Positions 1 to 6,690 of a stretch of 12,267 bases of DNA are shown piece by piece (position 1 is the stretch's first letter; each line of letters starts with the position of its first letter). The position numbers and the translations under genes are program-made. The notes below the pieces were generated by a model, which was given only the letters and a program-made list of their open reading frames with translations, searched no databases and had not been told where the DNA came from. The stretch spans positions 1 to 12,267 of the forward strand of contig CBHTUB010000145.1 in assembly GCA_966095595.1 (NCBI GenBank). The letters run 5' to 3'. This DNA is from Chryseosolibacter sp966095595. Its GTDB lineage: Bacteria; Bacteroidota; Bacteroidia; Cytophagales; Cyclobacteriaceae.

Positions 1-104
1 TTTAGCTCGGTGACCAGCTCGTGGCTCAGTGCGTTACGTTTTTCCGGTCTGTTGAGGGTAATATACGCGACGCGATCCTTCAGGGTGTATAGTATGTATC
101 TCAT
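1..104 (-). CDS. Enoyl-CoA hydratase/isomerase family protein, N-terminal fragment
   Basis: Only the first 34 codons lie in the window; the rest runs off the left edge. The visible protein starts MRYILYTLKDRVAYITLNRP and continues with EKRNALSHELVTEL. This is the characteristic opening of the crotonase (enoyl-CoA hydratase/isomerase) superfamily, in which a first beta-hairpin is followed by the LNRP-x-x-x-NAL segment that helps form the CoA-binding site. The oxyanion-hole and catalytic residues lie beyond the edge, so the reaction (hydratase, isomerase or a related acyl-CoA reaction in fatty-acid or amino-acid catabolism) cannot be decided. The ATG shares an ATGA with the stop of comEC, implying cotranscription and translational coupling. 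The start is firm because the conserved motif follows at the usual distance. Confidence 0.85.
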   Translation of the reverse strand, partial: MRYILYTLKDRVAYITLNRPEKRNALSHELVTEL

Positions 105-2179
105 GATTCGTCCCTCAAAAATATCTGAAAAGCGCCATCATGAAGAACGGAATGAATCGGAACATCGGATTTATTTTTCTCCAGCAGGCGTCCAACGTAA
201 AAATGTGAATTACTGCTATCCAGTATGAAATGCCGCGTCTCGATATGCTCACCAAGCCCGGCCAGATCTTCCACCGCGTCGTTTGCGATGATGACGTAGT
301 CAAAGGACTGGCGTGTTGCCAGGAAGGATCTTTCCCTGATGTAAAGGATCTTTTGGCCGTGCCACAAGAACACCGCTCCCCCGGGTATTTCCCTGGAAAA
401 AGACATCGGTGAGCACTCGGTTGCGCCGTATGCGATCCTGTTTGGACGAACATGGAACGCGATCTTATCCTTCCTGACAGCCAATGCTGAATCGCACGTG
501 AAATACGCTTTTCCGTCAGAGATCATATCCATTGCCGAATGTCCTGGAACACGGTAGACAATAAACTGCCTGAAGCCAATCTCATTGTGTGTATTCCAAA
601 GATGAATAGCAAAAAACATCAGGGTGAATGCCGCCCCGGTCGCCCAGGCATTGAAGCGCTTGTATTGAAGCGTGATCACAAACGCAACCACCACGCCCAT
701 CAGCAGCCAACATTGCAAGGCAGTGATGTGCACTTCATCCGTAAGACTGAACGGAAGCCAGTCGACACCCTGCACAATCAGGTTCATAAGTTTGATACAC
801 AACGCGAGCAGGTATCCGGCAACATTTGCAAGGGCGGCGAAAAATGCAGTCGCGAGAACTACCAGTCCCAGGATCAGCACACCGAATGAAATGGGAATGA
901 CCAGGAGGTTGGAGAGCAGGAAATAGTTTGGAAACTGGTGGAAATAAAACAGACCCAGCGGAAACGTAGCAATCTGAGCTGCGATGGAAACCGATGTGAC
1001 CTTCCACGTCTCATTGAGTAGCCACGACCTCGGTTCAAAGATCGTGACAAGCATGGGATGAACGTAGACAATACCGATCACCGCAAGATAGGACAACTGA
1101 AAGCCCACTGACATGATCAGGTACGGATCGAACACGAGAAGACAAAACGCCGAAGCGGCGAGCGTATTGAAAATATTGGCGTTACGCGACGTAGCTCGGG
1201 CAACTTCAAGGAAAGTAAACATGGTGACAGCGCGCAGAACTGACGGCGATAGCCCCGTGACGAATGCATAGGACCACAATACAAAAAGCGCAACGACCGA
1301 CACAAACCATTTACCGTGTTTTGAGGTCCGGAAAGGTTTCATCAACAGCAAAACGATCCAGTAAATAATGCTGATGTGCAGACCCGAGACGGCCAGCACA
1401 TGCATCGACCCGGTAGCTGAGTACGCCTGGAGCAACTCCGCATCAAGGCTGTCCGTTACACCCAACACAAGCGCCGCGGCAATGCCCTGCTCGCGTTCGC
1501 CTTGTACATATGTTTTCAATGTCGCGACGGACCAGGCGCGCAATTTCATCGCTACCTGCATGATCACGGAGGGAGGATCGTTTCCGATCGCAAGCGCCTG
1601 GCCCCCGCGTACAAAATGTTGGTGATAGATATTGCGATAGGACAAAAATTCGCGATAGTCGAACTCGTGGGGATTTCCGGGACCTGTCAGCAATTGGGGA
1701 GCTCCCCGGATGATCAGATGATCTCCGTAAACAAATGAATTTTTAAAGGCGTCCTGATCCAGGTACAACAACACCGATCCATTTGCACTGACCCAACGTC
1801 CGGTATCGACCCTGATAACTTCGCCAACTACTTTCCAGTTTTTCCCCTTGTCTTCGGGATAACCCGTAATGGTGATCTCATATTGCCTGATCTCTTTCGA
1901 GAGATGTGAGATATGACTATCCGATGAGGAAGCTTTGTGATAGTTGGTATTGATCAGTCCCGCGAAAAAAACGGCAGCCAAAGCTATCCAACCCGGATTC
2001 AGTGAAATGTGCCTTCGTTGCTTCATCCAGAATACGATAAAGAAGGTGATCAGACACATGATGAACAATGCGATCGCGATCGGGACGGAAATAAATTCCG
2101 GAAAAAAGACATCCGTGATGATACCACCGATAAAAACAAGCGTAATACGGATGAAGGTATAGGGTATCCACCTGATCAT
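101..2179 (-). CDS. comEC: ComEC/Rec2-family competence membrane protein without metal-binding C-terminal domain
   Basis: ComEC forms the inner-membrane channel that takes up single-stranded DNA in natural transformation. This 692-residue protein shows the family order: N-terminal membrane helices (about 8-52 and 62-75), an OB-fold-like DUF4131 region (about 99-165) ending in a GPGNPHEFDYREF motif (166-178), then the Competence domain with ATGSMHVLAVSGLHIS (255-270), SPSVLRA (311-317) and GFQLSYLAVIGI (359-370) within roughly eight hydrophobic helices up to about residue 525. Residues 536-692 look like a degenerate version of the C-terminal metallo-beta-lactamase-like domain: there is no HxHxDH metal motif, as is common in Bacteroidota ComEC proteins. 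The ATG lies 17 bases after the phoH stop without a Shine-Dalgarno sequence, and the stop overlaps the next gene by 4 bases, so it probably belongs to one operon with both neighbours. The family call is firm; a role in transformation in this organism is inference. Confidence 0.93.
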   Translation of the reverse strand: MIRWIPYTFIRITLVFIGGIITDVFFPEFISVPIAIALFIMCLITFFIVFWMKQRRHISLNPGWIALAAVFFAGLINTNYHKASSSDSHISHLSKEIRQYEITITGYPEDKGKNWKVVGEVIRVDTGRWVSANGSVLLYLDQDAFKNSFVYGDHLIIRGAPQLLTGPGNPHEFDYREFLSYRNIYHQHFVRGGQALAIGNDPPSVIMQVAMKLRAWSVATLKTYVQGEREQGIAAALVLGVTDSLDAELLQAYSATGSMHVLAVSGLHISIIYWIVLLLMKPFRTSKHGKWFVSVVALFVLWSYAFVTGLSPSVLRAVTMFTFLEVARATSRNANIFNTLAASAFCLLVFDPYLIMSVGFQLSYLAVIGIVYVHPMLVTIFEPRSWLLNETWKVTSVSIAAQIATFPLGLFYFHQFPNYFLLSNLLVIPISFGVLILGLVVLATAFFAALANVAGYLLALCIKLMNLIVQGVDWLPFSLTDEVHITALQCWLLMGVVVAFVITLQYKRFNAWATGAAFTLMFFAIHLWNTHNEIGFRQFIVYRVPGHSAMDMISDGKAYFTCDSALAVRKDKIAFHVRPNRIAYGATECSPMSFSREIPGGAVFLWHGQKILYIRERSFLATRQSFDYVIIANDAVEDLAGLGEHIETRHFILDSSNSHFYVGRLLEKNKSDVPIHSVLHDGAFQIFLRDES

Positions 2180-2196
2180 AGGTGGAAGATAATAAA

Positions 2197-3195
2197 TTAA
2201 ACACTCGGCGAAAGACCGGATGAACCGTTATCCGGTTTTCGGTCAGGAGCTTCCCGATTATAGGCTTCGATGATATCGCGGACAAGCTTATGACGCACAA
2301 CATCCTTGTCAGACAATTCAACAAATCCGATCTCCTTCACTTTCCAGAGTATACGCACGGCTTCTTTCAAACCTGAACGCTGATTTGGCGGAAGGTCGAT
2401 TTGCGAAACGTCGCCCGTCACGATCATCTTGGAATCAGGTCCCATTCTGGTGAGGAACATCTTCATCTGCATAGGCGTCGTGTTCTGTGCCTCATCGAGC
2501 AGAATGAAGGCGTTGTTCAGCGTACGACCGCGCATGTATGCCAGCGGTGCGATCTCGATGATCTCGCGCTCCATGTAGTACCGCAATTTCTCGAATGGTA
2601 TCATGTCATTGAGGGCATCATAGATCGGACGCAGATAAGGATCGATCTTTTCCCTGAGGTCGCCAGGAAGGAATCCCAGGTTCTCACCGGCTTCAACCGC
2701 AGGGCGCGTGATAATGATTTTTTTCACTTGTTTGGTCTTCAGCGCACGTACGGCCAATGCGACGGAAATATAAGTCTTGCCGGTACCTGCGGGTCCCAGG
2801 GCGAACACGAGGTCGTTGTCGCGGGCAAGATCCACGAGCTTTTGCTGATTGATTGTTTTTGCCTTGATCGCCGTGCCTTTTGTGCCGTAGATGATGATGT
2901 CATCGCTTGTGCCATCGGGCGTATCGGGGAGCATGATCTCCTCCTCCCGGGCAATGTAGGCCTTTACATTTTCTTCGGTTATTCTTCCGTATTTATGGTA
3001 GTGATCGATCAGGGAGTTCAGGATATCGTCGATCTGCACGATGTCGGATGTGGCTCCTTTCAGGACAATTTGGTTGCCTCTGGACACGATCCGGCTTTTG
3101 GGAAAGGCTGCGGCAAGGGAATCAATGTTCTTGTTCTCGACACCGAGAAAGTCGAGCAGTGAAATGTTTTCGAGATTAACGACCTTTTCTATCAA
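2197..3195 (-). CDS. phoH: PhoH family P-loop ATPase (PhoH-like protein), TTG start
   Basis: PhoH-like proteins are cytoplasmic ATPases related to the helicase superfamily I core and are thought to act in RNA metabolism. The 332-residue protein has an N-terminal region beginning IEKVVNLENISLLDFLG that is typical of Bacteroidota PhoH, Walker A GPAGTGKT (134-141), the TRPAVEAGENLGFLPGDL segment (163-180), Walker B ILLDEAQN (231-238), a TGDVSQIDLP motif (260-269) and a C-terminal RHKLVRDIIEAY (301-312). The start must be TTG at 3195: an in-frame TAA lies six codons upstream (3211-3213) and the first internal Met is residue 88, well after conserved sequence. It is the first gene of the phoH-comEC-hydratase cluster and is divergent from the SAM-family gene. 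Despite the name it is not evidently part of the pst operon further right. Length is normal for the family. Confidence 0.95.
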   Translation of the reverse strand: MIEKVVNLENISLLDFLGVENKNIDSLAAAFPKSRIVSRGNQIVLKGATSDIVQIDDILNSLIDHYHKYGRITEENVKAYIAREEEIMLPDTPDGTSDDIIIYGTKGTAIKAKTINQQKLVDLARDNDLVFALGPAGTGKTYISVALAVRALKTKQVKKIIITRPAVEAGENLGFLPGDLREKIDPYLRPIYDALNDMIPFEKLRYYMEREIIEIAPLAYMRGRTLNNAFILLDEAQNTTPMQMKMFLTRMGPDSKMIVTGDVSQIDLPPNQRSGLKEAVRILWKVKEIGFVELSDKDVVRHKLVRDIIEAYNREAPDRKPDNGSSGLSPSV

Positions 3196-3243
3196 GTGTA
3201 AAACCTGGTTTTAATGAAACTAAAAGCTTTATTTTTAGCACAA

Positions 3244-3251
3244 CAAAATTA
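3244..3251 (-). promoter_or_regulatory. Probable Bacteroidota -7 promoter element upstream of phoH
   Basis: Read on the minus strand these bases are TAATTTTG, an exact match to the Bacteroidota sigma factor -7 consensus TAnnTTTG. The element lies about 48 bases before the TTG start of phoH, in the 117-base divergent spacer (3196-3312). I found no TTG-type -33 element at the usual distance of about 19-21 bases. An 8-base motif with two free positions in AT-rich DNA can occur by chance, so this is a candidate only. Confidence 0.4.
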
Positions 3252-3312
3252 GCATAATAAAAGTACGCCATCATTCTAAAAAATTGCCAAAACCCCTAAA
3301 ATTGCGTCCACA

Positions 3313-4086
3313 ATGGCCATCGTTACGCTTTTAACAGATTCCGGGGAGAGTGATCATTACGTTGCCGCCATTAAAGCCCGCATAATCGGGATAAATCCCG
3401 GTATTCGCATTGTAGACATCACGCACAATATCAGACCCTGCGACATCGGCCACGCCGCATTTGTGCTCCGCTCCGTGTTCAGGGATTTTCCAAAAGGAAC
3501 CATCCATCTTGCCGGCGTTGATTCCGCAGGAAACAGGGGCGATATGTATATCGCCGTACAGCTTGAGGATCATTTCTTCGTGGGATCGGACAACGGGCTG
3601 TTCGGACTGATCAGCGAGAAGTCGCACCAGCATGTAGCTGAGCTCAATATTCCAAAGAATCTTATAACGACGTTCCCTGAAAAAGATATCCTTGCCCAGG
3701 CGGCTGCCAGGCTGGCAAGCGGTGTTTCCCTGACCGACCTTGGAAAACCCCTGCCGGGATTCAGGAAGCTCATCGATCGCCAGGTGAAGGCCACCAAAAA
3801 AATGATCACGGGAAGTGTGATCCGGGTAGACAATTTCGGAAACCTGATTACGAACATCCCAAAAGAAGCCTTTGATGTGCTCAGCCGCGAGCGCAGCTAT
3901 ACGATCCAGTTTGGCGGAGAAAAATTCCGAAGGATCAACGCTCAGTATCACCAGGTGGAAGAAGGGGAATGCTTTATTGTCTTCAATACACTCGGATTGC
4001 TCGAGATAGGAATATATAAGGGCAATGCGTCGGAGCTGCTGGGGTTATCGTACGACAACAGTGTCAATATCGTATTCGATGAATAA
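3313..4086 (+). CDS. S-adenosyl-L-methionine hydroxide adenosyltransferase family (DUF62) protein
   Basis: Members of this family (related to fluorinase and chlorinase) split SAM with hydroxide to give adenosine and methionine. The 257-residue protein has the family layout: an N-terminal domain opening AIVTLLTDSGESDHYVAAIK (2-21), VDITHNI (34-40), GSDNGLFGLI (91-100), an FPEKDILAQAAARLASG segment (121-137) and the second-domain motif VDNFGNLITNI (172-182). The C-terminal part has the NTLGLLEIGIYKGNASELLGL pattern (225-245), although N, T and G partly replace the usual NS-x-G. Differences from the canonical enzymes: TDSG replaces TDFG, VDSAGNRG (69-76) replaces VDPGVG-x-x-R, and FPEKD replaces FHGRD, so the usual catalytic His is absent. 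SAM binding is therefore likely, but SAM hydrolase activity is uncertain. The ATG at 3313 gives the normal N-terminus. The next gene follows within 13 bases on the same strand, suggesting a two-gene operon. Confidence 0.88.
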   Translation: MAIVTLLTDSGESDHYVAAIKARIIGINPGIRIVDITHNIRPCDIGHAAFVLRSVFRDFPKGTIHLAGVDSAGNRGDMYIAVQLEDHFFVGSDNGLFGLISEKSHQHVAELNIPKNLITTFPEKDILAQAAARLASGVSLTDLGKPLPGFRKLIDRQVKATKKMITGSVIRVDNFGNLITNIPKEAFDVLSRERSYTIQFGGEKFRRINAQYHQVEEGECFIVFNTLGLLEIGIYKGNASELLGLSYDNSVNIVFDE

Positions 4087-4099
4087 AACACATCACGCC

Positions 4100-4393
4100 A
4101 TGATCATCAGGATTGTCAGAATGCATTTTACGGAAGCCGGCGTTGAAGAGTTCCTGGCTGTTTTCAACCGGAACAAAACGCAGATCCGAAATTTTCCTGG
4201 CTGCTCACACCTGGAACTTCTGAAGGATCTGAACGACCCCACGATCTACACTACGCTCAGCCACTGGGACAATGAGCACTCCCTGGAGAACTACAGGCAA
4301 TCGCCATTGTTCGCTTCGGTGTGGGGCACCGTGAAGACGTTGTTTGCCGAACGTACACAGGCTTTCTCGTTGCAGAAGTTTATCGAACTTTAA
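4100..4393 (+). CDS. Small ABM-type (antibiotic biosynthesis monooxygenase-like) dimeric alpha+beta barrel protein
   Basis: A 97-residue protein beginning MIIRIVRMHFTEAGVEEFLA, with NFPGCSHLELL (31-41), a TTLSHWDNEHSLENYRQS segment (51-68) and LFASVWGTVKTLFAERTQAF. This is the pattern of the ABM/dimeric alpha-beta barrel fold: a strand, a helix, the FPGC-x-x-LELL strand, then -x-x-SxWxxxxxLExYRxS. Such proteins form homodimers; some oxidise aromatic polyketides or degrade haem, many have no known reaction, and none can be assigned here. I prefer the ATG at 4100 (13 bases after the preceding stop) because homologous proteins start with this MIIRIVRM-like strand. The ATG at 4079 would add seven residues (MNKTHHA) and overlap the upstream gene by 8 bases. 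No Shine-Dalgarno is visible for either. It is probably cotranscribed with the SAM-family gene. Confidence 0.85.
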   Translation: MIIRIVRMHFTEAGVEEFLAVFNRNKTQIRNFPGCSHLELLKDLNDPTIYTTLSHWDNEHSLENYRQSPLFASVWGTVKTLFAERTQAFSLQKFIEL

Positions 4394-4475
4394 GCCTGCG
4401 AATCGATCCGCGACATGGCTTCTCCGGGTCGTGCTTCTACAAGCATCTCCTCCTAAAACATAAATTCGAAAATCT

Positions 4476-5168
4476 TCACTCCCCGCTATTGTGTATGTTG
4501 ACAATGTCTCCGCCCGGTCTTCTTGAGCGCAGGCGGTTTTCGGTTTGACGAACTCCCGCAACGGATTCGACCAAGGTTTCCACCCGGCGCTTCGTAAGCT
4601 TGCTTTCGACGCTACCCTTGAGTATCACTTCTCCTTCTTTCACCTCGACCTCGATGTCGGATGCATCGACGTAAGGGTCCTCCATCAGGATGTCTTCGAT
4701 GTCCTCACGGATGCGTTCGTCGGATCTTTGGTAATTGCGCGGGCCTTTGCCGCGATGGGTAACTCCCGCCGGGATATTTCGATGCTCCGCTTCCTCCCTC
4801 CTTCGCCTGGCTTCTTCTATTTCGGGCCACTGACCTGTAGGAAGCCGGTTGTAACTCTCACGGTAGCCGGCATTTTGCTCGTAGTCGCGACCCTGATGGT
4901 AATTGTGCGAGCTGCCATAGGTGCCGCCGTAGTAACCGCCACCGTCATAGTTCTCGTATTTACCGCTTTGTTCTTCATTCTCCTCATTATCGAGGTCGTT
5001 ATACCCGGAGGACATATCATTGCGCTTTTCATAGCGTGAAGGATAATCGCCGCCACTGCGCTCATGATTGCGGTGGTAGAACTCTTCGGTATTGTGCGAA
5101 CGGGGATCACCCGTATTACGAGTCGGATGTTTAGGCTGATAATCGCCTTCCTGTCGGTTATTTTCCAT
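4476..5168 (-). CDS. BON-domain protein with long low-complexity Gly/Tyr/Asn-rich N-terminal arm
   Basis: A 230-residue protein with two parts. Residues 1-110 are hydrophilic, low-complexity and rich in G, Y, N, R, E and D (for example DGGGYYGGTYGSSHNY at 75-90), with no signal peptide or membrane segment, so the arm is probably disordered and the protein probably cytoplasmic. A charged stretch (EIEEARRRREEAEHR, 116-130) and the RGKGPRNYQRSDERIREDI linker (139-157) lead into a BON domain (about 149-216) with DPYVDASDIEVEVKEGEVILKGSV and a closing VAGVRQTENRL. The RGKGP-x-x-Y-x-RSDERI lead-in is a common companion of BON in stress-associated hypothetical proteins. BON domains are thought to bind membranes or ligands; the substrate is unknown. 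It lies 73 bases downstream of phoU on the same strand, so it could be the tail of the pst transcript or separate. It converges on the ABM gene over an 82-base spacer. Confidence 0.85.
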   Translation of the reverse strand: MENNRQEGDYQPKHPTRNTGDPRSHNTEEFYHRNHERSGGDYPSRYEKRNDMSSGYNDLDNEENEEQSGKYENYDGGGYYGGTYGSSHNYHQGRDYEQNAGYRESYNRLPTGQWPEIEEARRRREEAEHRNIPAGVTHRGKGPRNYQRSDERIREDIEDILMEDPYVDASDIEVEVKEGEVILKGSVESKLTKRRVETLVESVAGVRQTENRLRSRRPGGDIVNIHNSGE

Positions 5169-5241
5169 AATATCGATCGATTGATCCTACTCAAATTCGA
5201 TAAATACTATGCCCCGGCGGCGACATAACGGCAAGCAGGAT

Positions 5242-5907
5242 TTACTCTTTTCGCTTCGAATGCTTGATCACTTTCGCTTCGATATGGAAAACGAGCTCTT
5301 CTGCAATGTTCTTTGTCAGGTCACCGGCCCTTTCAAGGTCGCGGGTAAGGGAAAATAATGTCAGAATATCTTTCGCATCATCAGGGTTTTCCCGGATCAG
5401 CTCGGCCGTTACCTTATATGCACGCTTGTTGTATTCATTCAACGCTTCATCTTTTTTTGCGGCACGCGTGGCGAGCTTTGTGTCTTCCTTCCGCAGCGCC
5501 TCGCCCATTTCCTTCAGCATGTTGGCCAGCACTTCGAGCATCGCTTCAATGTTGAATTCCTTCAACCAGTGACCGTATGGACCTTTCGGATGGTTGATCA
5601 GAAACTTAGCCAGGCTCTTCGCATTGTCGCCGATCCGTTCGAGATCGTTGGTGATCTTTAATGTCGCCAGCACCAGACGAAGGTCGGTTGCGACAGGGGT
5701 GTACAGAGCAAGGATGTTCTCACAATCACGGTCGATCGCAATCTCCTGAATGTTCACTCTTTTTTCATCATCGATCACCGTTTCGGCGATTGCAGTGTCT
5801 TTATTCTCGATCGCTTCACGACACTTTACCACCTGATTGCGAACAAGTGACAGCATGTCGAGAAGGTTGTCTTTAAGAGCCTGAAGTTCTGGTTCAATTG
5901 CTGGCAT
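5242..5907 (-). CDS. phoU: Phosphate transport/signalling regulator PhoU
   Basis: PhoU is a cytoplasmic helical protein that links the Pst transporter to the PhoR/PhoB signal and limits phosphate uptake. The 221-residue product shows the two repeated three-helix bundles with their metal-binding signatures: LERIGDNAKSLAKF (89-102) in the first and LERAGDLTKNIAEE (191-204) in the second. It also has the conserved VATDLRLVLATLKI (72-85). The ATG at 5907 is preferred because MPAIEPELQALKDNLL resembles the usual opening helix. A TTG at 5931 would extend it by eight residues and overlap the pstB stop as TTGA, which would give translational coupling, so the longer form is a real alternative. It is the last member of the pst operon, 20 bases after pstB with the ATG start. 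Length is normal. Confidence 0.95.
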   Translation of the reverse strand: MPAIEPELQALKDNLLDMLSLVRNQVVKCREAIENKDTAIAETVIDDEKRVNIQEIAIDRDCENILALYTPVATDLRLVLATLKITNDLERIGDNAKSLAKFLINHPKGPYGHWLKEFNIEAMLEVLANMLKEMGEALRKEDTKLATRAAKKDEALNEYNKRAYKVTAELIRENPDDAKDILTLFSLTRDLERAGDLTKNIAEELVFHIEAKVIKHSKRKE

Positions 5908-5927
5908 GGAATGGGTGTTTAGGTAAA

Positions 5928-6680
5928 TCAACCGAATCTACCTGTGATATAGTTCTCGGTTTGTTTGTTTTTCGGATTTGTAAAGAGCTCGGAAGTCTTG
6001 TCGTACTCAACCAGATCTCCAAGGTAGAAGAAAGCCGTTTTGTCGCTCACACGCGCAGCTTGTTGCATGTTGTGCGTTACAATTACGATCGTATATTTTT
6101 CCTTCAGCTCATGGATCAGCTCTTCGATTTTAGAGGTAGAAATAGGATCGAGTGCGGAAGCAGGTTCGTCCATGAGAATGATCGTCGGTTTCACGGCAAG
6201 TGTCCGGGCAATACAAAGGCGTTGCTGCTGACCACCTGACAACGAGAGCGCGGGCTTGGCCAATTTATCTTTCACTTCACTCCATAACGCTGCCTGCCGA
6301 AGAGATTTTTCTACAGTTTCGTTGATCTCGTATTTATCCGTTACGCCATGGATCTTTAACCCATACGCTACGTTCTCGAATATCGACTTGGGAAAAGGGT
6401 TCGGTTTCTGAAACACCATTCCAACTTTTCTTCTCAGCTCCTCTACCCTCACCTTCTTGTCGTAGATGTCTTTTTCGTCGATGTATATTTTTCCCTTCTT
6501 GCGGAAACCCTCGATATAGTCATTCATCCTGTTCAGCGTGCGCAGGAAAGTAGACTTGCCACATCCTGAAGGTCCGATAAATGCAGTCACCGTGTTCTCC
6601 CTTATGCTGAGACTGATGTCCTTCAGCACGTGGTTGTCACCGTAGAATACATTTACATTTTTCGCCTCTATAATTTTCAT
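5928..6680 (-). CDS. pstB: Phosphate ABC transporter ATP-binding protein PstB
   Basis: The ATPase of the Pst high-affinity phosphate importer; two copies are expected to sit on the cytoplasmic face of PstC/PstA and power transport. All nucleotide-binding motifs are intact in the 250-residue protein: Walker A GPSGCGKST (36-44), the Q-loop at Q91 in VFQKPNPFPKSIFENV, ABC signature LSGGQQQR (147-154), Walker B IILMDEPASALDP (167-179) and the H-loop H203 in VTHNMQQAARVSD. NPFPKSI after the Q-loop and FFYLGDLVEYDKT near the C-terminus are PstB hallmarks that separate it from other importer ATPases. The ATG at 6680 lies 10 bases after the pstA stop, preceded by an A-rich stretch rather than a Shine-Dalgarno. 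Length matches the family. Confidence 0.97.
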   Translation of the reverse strand: MKIIEAKNVNVFYGDNHVLKDISLSIRENTVTAFIGPSGCGKSTFLRTLNRMNDYIEGFRKKGKIYIDEKDIYDKKVRVEELRRKVGMVFQKPNPFPKSIFENVAYGLKIHGVTDKYEINETVEKSLRQAALWSEVKDKLAKPALSLSGGQQQRLCIARTLAVKPTIILMDEPASALDPISTSKIEELIHELKEKYTIVIVTHNMQQAARVSDKTAFFYLGDLVEYDKTSELFTNPKNKQTENYITGRFG

Positions 6681-6690
6681 CTTTATCAGA

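Noticed and set aside
2401..3162. Plus-strand open frame of 253 codons antisense to phoH
   Set aside because: The translated sequence is rich in His, Cys and Arg without domain motifs and is fully covered by the well-supported phoH on the other strand; a shadow frame in moderately GC-rich DNA.
3216..3238. CTAAAA / TTTTAG inverted repeat in the phoH divergent spacer
   Set aside because: A six-base A/T-only stem in AT-rich DNA is expected by chance and has no supporting context.
3331..3951. Minus-strand open frame of 206 codons antisense to the SAM-family gene
   Set aside because: No recognisable motif and entirely within a strong gene on the opposite strand.
4432..4445. Small hairpin TGCTT-CTAC-AAGCA between the convergent ABM and BON genes, considered as a shared terminator
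   Set aside because: Only five base pairs and no T-tract on either strand; not enough for an intrinsic terminator. Nothing else was recognised in the 82-base spacer.
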